Origin: Auritidibacter sp. Marseille-P8566
GTDB lineage: Bacteria; Bacteroidota; Bacteroidia; Flavobacteriales; Flavobacteriaceae
Direction: 5' to 3'
DNA length: 5,483 nt
NCBI GenBank assembly: GCA_943325595.2
Contig: CALPQA020000166.1
Location: 1 to 5,483, forward strand
Part shown: piece by piece, positions 5,279-5,483 of the stretch
How the letters are laid out: each line of letters starts with the position of its first letter
Position numbering within the stretch: position 1 is the stretch's first letter
Made by a program: the position numbers and the translations under genes
Notes under the pieces: model-generated
What the model was told of the DNA's origin: nothing
Database searches by the model: none
What the model saw: the letters and a program-made list of their open reading frames with translations, nothing else

Positions 5279-5316
5279 TCGTTATATTAGTGTATCGTAT
5301 TTTTTTTCTTTAATGC

Positions 5317-5483
5317 TTAACTAAATCTGTTGATGCTAACCAAAATCGATTCCAAACTTGGCGTTATCAATTCTATTATTGGTTTTGGATAGAATCCAAA
5401 GAAGAATAAAACGGCAATGATAATTCCTAGAGAAATTCCCTCGTTTAATGTTACATCACTAAAAGTTTTTGCATTTGTTTCTC
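5317..5483 (-). CDS. nuoM: NADH-quinone oxidoreductase subunit M, C-terminal end (partial)
   Basis: The last 54 codons of a gene that continues past the right edge are readable, beginning at 5481 (ETNAKTFSDVTLNEG) and ending LESILVSINRFS before TAA at 5317-5319. A single hydrophobic helix, ISLGIIIAVLFFFGFYPKP, precedes a short polar tail. This is how NuoM ends: a D-V/N-E-x entry into the last helix, then G-x-Y-P-K-P. NuoM is the antiporter-like subunit of complex I next to NuoN, and its position directly upstream of nuoN on the same strand supports the call. The start and all key lysines lie outside the window. Confidence 0.85.
   Translation of the reverse strand, partial: ETNAKTFSDVTLNEGISLGIIIAVLFFFGFYPKPIIELITPSLESILVSINRFS

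Overview
The window is AT-rich and reads as a Bacteroidota chromosome, most likely Flavobacteriia and close to Flavobacterium. This rests on the sequence of its L27 and NuoN/NuoM proteins, on two exported proteins whose predicted signal peptidase sites leave an N-terminal glutamine, on TAnnTTTG-type promoter boxes, and on starts without a clear Shine-Dalgarno sequence. No database search was possible, so the organism assignment is by recognition only.

Layout. The left end holds rpmA (ribosomal protein L27, + strand) with a strong symmetrical terminator. Facing it is a small secreted, probably outer-membrane beta-barrel protein (- strand, DUF3575-like), which has its own terminator just beyond its stop. 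A 54-base divergent promoter region separates this gene from a 497-residue exported protein of unknown function (+ strand), which also ends in a strong terminator. From about 2,780 to 3,790 the sequence changes character. It contains intergenic repeat elements, a 133-base inverted repeat with nested hairpins, a lone four-helix membrane protein gene whose stop codon lies inside that inverted repeat, a structured leader, and a structured element with outer GCGTG/CACGC arms of a kind I recall as common in Bacteroidota intergenic DNA. The right end is the 3' end of a nuo operon (- strand): the last 54 codons of nuoM, an unusually long 101-base gap, complete nuoN, and a terminator.

How the genes work together. 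NuoM and NuoN are adjacent proton-pumping membrane subunits of respiratory complex I, and nuoN is the last gene of that operon. L27 belongs to the 50S ribosomal subunit. The two exported proteins form a divergent pair and may be co-regulated, but their roles are unknown. The membrane protein gene with its flanking repeats looks like an accessory insertion between core genes.

Most of the window is ordinary. The part most worth a second look is 2,861-3,607. There, a small membrane protein carrying a degenerate cytochrome-oxidase-like DTYYV motif sits between direct CTAACG repeats and runs into a long inverted repeat, an arrangement that resembles a gene cassette. That interpretation is inference and has clear tests.
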